Shown: positions 57,911 to 64,000 of the stretch, piece after piece | Layout of the letters: every line of letters starts with the position of its first letter | Numbering within the stretch: position 1 is the first letter of the stretch | Assembly (NCBI GenBank): GCA_950022655.1 | Contig: OX465579.1 | Location: forward strand, 79,743,193-79,807,192 | Direction of reading: 5' to 3' | Length of the DNA: 64,000 bases | Origin: Alentia gelatinosa | Taxonomy: Eukaryota > Annelida > Polychaeta > Phyllodocida > Polynoidae | Made by a program: the position numbers and the translations under genes | The notes under the pieces: generated by a model | Told to the model about the DNA's origin: nothing | What the model saw: only the letters and a program-made list of their open reading frames with translations | The model's database searches: none

Positions 57911-58099
57911 TCAGATATCAAACCTTTCTGCTATTCATTATATTCTTAGGCTTCCATCCGGGTTATTTCACAAAAATCTAAAACTTGAATTGTAATTATG
58001 AATCCGCGATGAAAATGTCAACTGCCTCTGAATGAAGCAGTTGATGACAATCGAATCCACCAAACAGCAATTAAATCCACAAAACATTAAGCCCAATAC

Positions 58100-58204
58100 A
58101 CATCTACCGATTTCGGAACATTCATGTTCCTTTGTCGGCGACAAAGAGACCGTAATTTGTCTCAGGCGAGCATCCTAACGCAGTCGGCCCTAGTCGGTAG
58201 ATGT
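58100..58204. mobile_element. possible short MITE, TIR ACATCTACCGA
   Basis: ACATCTACCGATTT at the left and AGTCGGTAGATGT at the right, with a GTCGGCGACAAAG dyad inside. About 105 bp; target duplication not seen. Confidence 0.4.
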
Positions 58205-58729
58205 AGGACAACAGAGCAAGGGTCAGCCAACGATTAGTGAACCCCCCTGACTGGTAAAAGAAAGGTGACCATTGTCCCAACATGCCCTACGATATTACCA
58301 GGGCTAAAGTGCATATCTTGAAGTATTATCGTTATTATTTTTTGACATACGATACATTGAAATTCAGGAAATATCGCATCGATAATGTTTCCCAGGGCCC
58401 ATAGAACAAGGCTACGATTCAAGAGGTGCGCCAATGCAAATCTCAGGCAAGCAATTAATATTATTTTTTAACCTTTTGGCTACACTATGATGCCTGGAGG
58501 CATTCCAGGCCTAGTACGCTATGATGTTGACAATCTCTCCCCGTTCGACTTCGTCGAGCGTTGCGGAAGAAATTTACGCTATGATGCCTGAAGGCATCAT
58601 TTCTGAAACTCAAATAACTGCTACTTCTGGATGAAATAATTCGCTGATGCATGCTGGTATCAGGCGGAATCCACCAAAATGCGGTGACAGAGCAATTGTC
58701 TAGGGACTCTCCCGGGGTAATTGCTATTT

Positions 58730-59045
58730 TGTGGGCCATATCCAACGGGGTGGGGGGGGGGGGGGGTGCATAGCCTACACATAGTAGAGAATGCTTCCGA
58801 CACACTCCGACACACTCCGACAAATCGAACACGTCCGATTTTGTCGGAAGGCCTACGACACGGCATTTTTATCGTAGCACTATCGGAGTGTGTCGCAGTG
58901 TGTCGTAGTACTCATCGGAACACAAAACCCACTTCGACGTTAGAGCCGTTCCTTCCTACACAAATTTCTTCTTTTTTTTTCATCATCTGGAACGCTTGTC
59001 GTAAGGCTATCGTAGTGTGTCGGAGGCGCAAATCGTGATAGTGGG
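58730..59045. repeat. CTTCCGACACACTCCGACA element, relative of 18954-19870
   Basis: Contains CTTCCGACACACTCCGACAC, GTCGGAAGGCCTACGACAC and TATCGGAGTGTGTCG words as in the 917-bp element. A G-run of about 18 lies at its left (58749-58767). Ends unclear. Confidence 0.5.
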
Positions 59046-59189
59046 ATACCCCCTTAACACCTATTCTAAAATCACCAAATTTGCTGGCATACGGACATAT
59101 ATGTATCCTAAGTATCTTATAAAATTTCATAATTTTCACGATAGAATACTCTGCGATGCTCCCAATTAACCACCGCCATTTAAATATGT

Positions 59190-59395
59190 TTAAATGTCGT
59201 AGACACCCTACGATACGGGTTTTTCATCGGAATGAAATCGTAGACCCTCATTTTTCATCGGTGCCTAATCGCAGAAACTTGGTCAACTGCACCGATTAGA
59301 GGTTACCTTCCGACGCGATTTTGATTTTGTATCGGGAGGTACATCGTACACCATTTCGGAGCCATGTCGTAGTAGGTGGACACCAGGCCTTAGGT
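59190..59395. repeat. partial MITE of the 19985/52265 family
   Basis: Right-hand part with AACTTGGTCAACTGC, ACCTTCCGACGCGATTT and the terminal GTAGTAGGTGGACACCAGGC followed by CTTA. The left end is divergent. Confidence 0.6.
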
Positions 59396-59422
59396 AATTT
59401 GCTTACGAAAAGAACCCTTTGT

Positions 59423-59600
59423 AAAGTGGTATTCACACGTAGAAACTGATGTACCTGAAACAGGTGCAATTCACACCTTTCCCTCAGTCTGAGACAATTG
59501 ACTTATGGTACAAACATCTTAGCCCGAGTTGAATCTTTTTGCTCCTCATTGTCTCAAGGAAAAATGGCAAATTGGATTCACATAGAGGGACACACCTGAT
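59423..59600. repeat. diverged AAAGTGGTATTCACACG element
   Basis: The left end resembles the AAAGTGGGATTCACACG TIR and is followed by GATGTACCTGA as in other copies; the right end is not clear. Confidence 0.4.
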
Positions 59601-59784
59601 ACATAGCCTCAGCCATATTCCCAACGAACATGCACCTTGGGACTCAAGTACTCTTGAGGTGACGGATGTAAAAAACATATGATTCTGCTTGCCTGCCTCC
59701 TATTGACTAGTTTGGTTACTTAGTAGGCGACTAAGCAGTGGGTTTATATGTCTGACCAAGATGCCCCTATACATTTTATGTGTT

Positions 59785-60208
59785 TGAAGTGAGATTCATA
59801 TGGTGGAATTCATGTACCTCACAGGGTTTAAAATCTCTTAAGATTATGTTCCTTTTTAGGGGTATATGTCGCCAACAATTGCAGGGGAAAAACTCATGTC
59901 TCAGGGAAATGGAAGCCTACAATTTAGACAAAGAGCTAAATCTTGTGTTCCAGCAGAGAATCTCAGCAGGATCTGTCTCAGAAAAACACACTGTGAGGTG
60001 TGAATCCGTGTGGATCCCACTTAAGATCAAAGACTCTTGAGATTCTGTGTCTTGTTACTGACAATTTCAGAGGAAAATACTTTCTCAGGGCGATGGAGCC
60101 CTACCATTCAGATGAGGAGATTGTGTTCCATTACCGAATCTCAGCAGGATCTGTCCAAGACAAACACCCTGTGGGGTACAGCAGTCTCATAGTGTGAATC
60201 CCACTTTA
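59785..60208. mobile_element. two adjoining MITE copies of the AAAGTGGGATTCACACG family
   Basis: 59785-60025 runs from AAGTGAGATTCATATGG to TGTGGATCCCACTT. A second partial copy follows directly to TGTGAATCCCACTTTA at 60208. Both contain the AGAATCTCAGCAGGAT block also seen at 50927. Confidence 0.65.
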
Positions 60209-62580
60209 TGCGATTTTTATCATTATTTCTTTTAGATAATTTATTTGCCATTAATGTGTACACTATTCTTCCAATCAAACAGTTAGTAAAACATAACATA
60301 ACTGTGAAGTTCACTTCAGACAAAAGAGTCCCAGGTTTCCTACTGATGTCGCCGGCATGTGACATCATACATTGAATAATCATCCAATTTATCGTGGGCT
60401 TCCAGACTTATGTCGAGAATCTAGTGTATATAGACGAGGCTTAGCCGATGTCACACCTTCTCCCACCGCGTTGAGAATCTTGGTCTCTGTAAAGTGCCTT
60501 AGACTAGTCTAGTATTTAGAGACTGTAAGGAGATTTCGGAGTCACTGGCCCCAGCGCAGTTCGGTATTGCTCGGAACAGCTAAGGGTGTGATGGGATGCC
60601 CTTTACATATGTTGGAGGTCGTGTGGTATATTTTAAGAACAACCCGTTGAAGTCCTTCCCCCATATCTTCCTCTCTATAAGAGAAAATAAATGAATGATA
60701 AACAAGAGAATGATTTCAGAGGTAAAAAGAGGTACAGAAAAATGAGAAAATAAAGAAGTTAATATGGTTGTACAACCTAAGAATCCAGCAAAAATGGAAG
60801 ATATTATTAGCAGTGTTTTAAGAGGCTTAAAATACTTTGAAAGATTTATCTTGGAACTTTGTACTTGATAATTGTTATATATGAACTATTTATCCCTTAT
60901 GGATAAACAACAGTGTATGGTTCTATATGATAATGCCATGTAATATCTGTAAACTGAAGTGAAATCTGAATACGCTGTTCTATCCGTAATATAGTCGTAC
61001 GACTATTACTTTGTAAAACACCGGTCAGGTGAAAGAAACAGTCGAAAATAAATTTATTATAAAAAAACAACTGAAATGGGCCACCATCATTGGTGTCCTA
61101 AGTGACCTATTACTTATATATCTTACCTCTCACCCTGTATGTTTGTTCTCGGGTGTGTGAAAATACACATGTACATGGCTGTGTTTGAATGAGTCTGGCG
61201 TACAAATAATGAGTGGCGTACCCGTCCTGCGTTAAAGAGTCCTTTTTAAACAAGTCGTGTCTTGTGGTTATCCTGAAGGCCCTTGATGCTTGCGGAGGGG
61301 GCAGAATGGTGGTCGAAACTCTATATTAGAACTATATCGTACTAAATAGAAATATCTGCACGAATAATTTCTCCTAGTTTGATTTTACGTATGGCCTACT
61401 GGGGCAGCTTTCCCTAGTTATTGTTATTTTTCTGTGTATGTCGACACATTTATAAATACGTACACTCATCTGGAAAAGTACGCCACATATGCATATACAT
61501 AGGAAGGCATAAATGCATACTTGCACACGCAAACCTACTATAATCTTAATAGTTGTGTACATGGTTTCATGGTAAAATATCAGATTTCGGGTATACAATA
61601 AATATAGAGCAAGATTAGGATATAGGACTCGATGAAGTTGATGTTATTTACGGGGCCATGAGTTGTCCTACAAACACACGTTCTTAATACAAAGACACAT
61701 ACATTCATGTATATATTATCTACACGTACAGGTAAAGACATGCGCACTAGGTCCGTAGGAATGGAGTCTTAAATGATGCGGATATATATATTAGGAAAGG
61801 AGTGAAAGCAGGAACTGACAGAACAGTTGACGTTATACCGGATTGAGACCCGGCCTTTGTGATTATATGTAAGAGCTTTGTCGCCTTTAGTGTGGATGCC
61901 ACCATCTGTCTAACCGCAGGATCCTGTTGTCTGTAAAACTACACCTTTAATGACGTCTTTGTGGTTTCTAAGCTAAAAGATAAAATAAAAATAAACCAAT
62001 TTGGTCGTGTTCATAAATATGTAGTATGATTTTTGCTCTTTTTTTTGTTTTATTGGCCATTCATAGTGAAGTCATGATCAAAGCACCTCTCTGAATACAT
62101 ACTTGAGAGGTCACCTTTTACGTTAGATAAATACATTTCGGTGTTTCGGGAAAAAGGTTTTACCAAAGGTTTAAGAGCATAAACCCTTGAGAATGATACT
62201 TTGTTTTCCTTGATGATCCTCTAGGTCTGGTTTTACAACATAAACAGCAATTTCACAATTGCATCACCCTTAGGAAGTATTATGGTATTTATGGACGATG
62301 CACTTTCAGTTTATTCACTGTTTCTATTCTACACCAGCCTAATGACTAACACAGAAGAGGTTTACCTTTGGCAAAATTTATTGAGTTTTTTCTATCATAA
62401 TAATAACGAGAGAACTTTGATAGTAATTATGAGTGAGAAAAAATCGTTATGATCTATTGTAATAGCCCTACACAGTAGTAGGGAATAAGAGAAGAAAAGA
62501 AAGTTCTTGTAGAGTGGGTGGTATCTGAGTTGGCTGGCGGTCCGGAAGCAAATGCCCGAGTAAGCCGGTTGGAATGTGGA
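60209..62580. other. intergenic, nothing recognised
   Basis: No exon, RNA gene or repeat that I can support. It lies 3' of the guanylate cyclase gene and 5' of the secreted-protein gene. Confidence 0.4.
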
Positions 62581-62581
62581 T

Positions 62582-62625
62582 GGTCACGTGCTCGGTGGGA
62601 GCACGTGATCAATGCTGTCACGTGG
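62582..62625. promoter_or_regulatory. cluster of three CACGTG E-boxes
   Basis: CACGTG at 62585-62590, 62603-62608 and 62619-62624. The first two form a dyad (TCACGTGCTC and GAGCACGTGA around GGTGG). bHLH-zip factors bind this word; use here is inferred only. Confidence 0.4.
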
Positions 62626-62860
62626 AGTGGAGGCGTCCTTAGTTAGCAGCCCTCTTCTTTCCGCATTAGCCCTAACCTCTCGTTACCCCTGATGTCATTA
62701 TAAAGCACATTTCATACAAACAAATTGCTTATAATGCACATCTTATATTACTCCAGTATATAAATGGCTCAAGTATATAAAGATACAGGAATTGTTTGGT
62801 TGATCTTTATCGAAAAGAGATTTCTAAAGACATACAAAATGCCTTTATGCTTTTTCATTG

Positions 62861-63574
62861 TTAAATATTGTTTAGGCTCGGGTTAATATCTGGTAGTGGC
62901 AGGTTGAATCCTTCCTTTCCTTTCAGCCAGTAGGTTTTACTTCCCTGAAAAGAAGAATGATTTTTTGTATGTGTTAATCATATAACAAGATAGATATTTT
63001 GAACCAATCAAACTCCCAGTAAGTGACGTGATGTGACGCCAGTATGGTGATGTGACGCCAATGGGTGAGTAGGGGTGTCATATAGACTGGCTAAGGCATT
63101 AACAAAGTGGCAGAAAAAAGAGTGGAATTTACAGTCAGTACCTCTCACTGGTCGGATAAAGAGTACGGGGTGCCCAAGTCCTCGATCCTTGGGTCGTTCC
63201 TCTTCACATTATTCTTTTTATAAAATGGCATTATTAGAATATTTAACCCTTTCCATACTAACGATGCTAGATGGCATAACCCACCCATGCGAGAATGCTG
63301 CCAAATGGCATTCACACACAATTTTTGCTTTCGATCAATGCTGTTCCACAAAGTATTAATTTCCCTTTTGATATCTACACGTTTAAATACTCCTTCAATG
63401 ACATGGTCATTTATTTCCAGCTCTCGGTGCCCCTCCTTTAGTTTATAAGAGGAATAGTTAATTCATTTTAAAGTTAACTTACCTCAAATCTGGTGTCATC
63501 TCTGGCCTCAAGGACATATCCACCGATTGCCTTCAGAATTGCAGCTGATATGCCACTGGCATGGATCCTTAGTG
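62861..63574 (-). CDS. guanylate cyclase catalytic domain, last two exons (partial)
   Basis: Exons 63574-63483 (92 nt, phase 1 entry) and 62944-62861 (84 nt with TAA). The acceptor CATCCACAG, donor GAG|GTAAGT and acceptor CTTTTCAG support them. The peptide ALRIHASGISAAILKAIGGY continues to YVLEARDDTRFE, then GSKTYWLKGKEGFNLPLPD. It matches the end of class III nucleotide cyclase domains of receptor guanylate cyclases (LKIHVS, GGY-LE-RG, K-TYWL-G, GF-PLP). These make cGMP from GTP. The catalytic metal and base-binding residues lie in earlier exons beyond the right edge. Whether it is a natriuretic-type receptor or another membrane form cannot be told. Confidence 0.8.
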
Positions 63575-64000
63575 CTGTGGATGAAACCACAATCATATTG
63601 GCACACTTGCATGTATACATTTTAATAGGACTTCCTTCCATCTGCCCTGGTATAATTTACTGCAACGATCTTTACAAGCATATCAAGTGAGTATACATTA
63701 CGCTGTTAACTCATATCATTAAGAGAGGAAAAGGGGCATCAGTGGATCAGTCCACGAAATTATGACTGAAAGTGAGGCATTTCGGTTGAAGTTTTAGTGC
63801 TAATGAGTATCATCATTGAACATAAAGATACTGATTTGTTATGAATATCTTTCTTAACTTGTGATAAAATAACTAAGGAATTTAACGTGAAGCTATTTAA
63901 ATTCAGAAAATTATCTTATTACACGAGTAATTGAGTATGAAGAGTATGCGGATTTCATTTTTGATCTTATGAGGGCATGGAGGACACAAAACCTTCAGTT
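63575..64000 (-). other. intron of the guanylate cyclase gene, to the window edge
   Basis: No earlier cyclase exon (for example one carrying DTVNTASRME) was found up to 64000, so the preceding exon is outside. Confidence 0.45.

Noticed and set aside
1..64000. CRISPR arrays, bacterial operons, rRNA
   Set aside because: Repeats here are minisatellites or transposon ends; introns and LINE/PLE content show a eukaryotic nuclear genome.

Overview
The window is metazoan nuclear DNA. It is AT-rich, its genes are split by GT-AG introns, and it holds much young and decayed transposon sequence. Gene content (a Golgi GT10 fucosyltransferase, a CHST15-like sulfotransferase, a secreted mucin/EGF/sushi protein, a receptor-type guanylate cyclase) together with Penelope-like, LINE and DIRS retroelements suggests a marine invertebrate, deuterostome or lophotrochozoan. 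I cannot name the species. No rRNA, tRNA or CRISPR was recognised, although tRNA scanning by eye is weak.

Layout. 1750-3869 (-): a two-exon gene for a predicted type II membrane protein of 654 aa, family not named. 3870-7120: minisatellite and MITEs. 7121-17701 (+): a full-length LINE whose 5' leader carries ten copies of a hairpin cassette. Its reverse transcriptase is interrupted between motifs B and C by an intact 5.6 kb Penelope-like element (PLE). That PLE has two overlapping ORFs, identical terminal direct repeats, a 12-14 bp target duplication and a discontinuous hammerhead ribozyme. 17.9-21.6 kb: a low-complexity repeat block with nested TA-flanked elements. 21.7-26 kb: a LINE fragment and a decayed DNA transposon. 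26837-27922 (-): an intronless fucosyltransferase. 29431-42644 (+): an eight-exon CHST15-like gene whose exons total 1326 nt in one frame; its 6 kb sixth intron holds two foldback elements, DIRS fragments and an envelope-like retroelement relic. 46029-57111 (-): a five-exon secreted protein of 822 aa (signal peptide, two copies of an unnamed module, a mucin-like tract with a heptad repeat, an EGF-like and a sushi domain). 62861-63574 (-): the last two exons of a guanylate cyclase that runs off the right edge.

The fucosyltransferase and sulfotransferase are divergently arranged and both should act on glycans in the Golgi, so they may serve one glycan pathway. The most unusual signals are RNA structures inside the nested retroelements. 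One is a hammerhead whose catalytic and substrate strands lie about 440 nt apart and whose predicted cut site matches the left end of the PLE. The other is the LINE leader array, whose stems show compensatory base changes.
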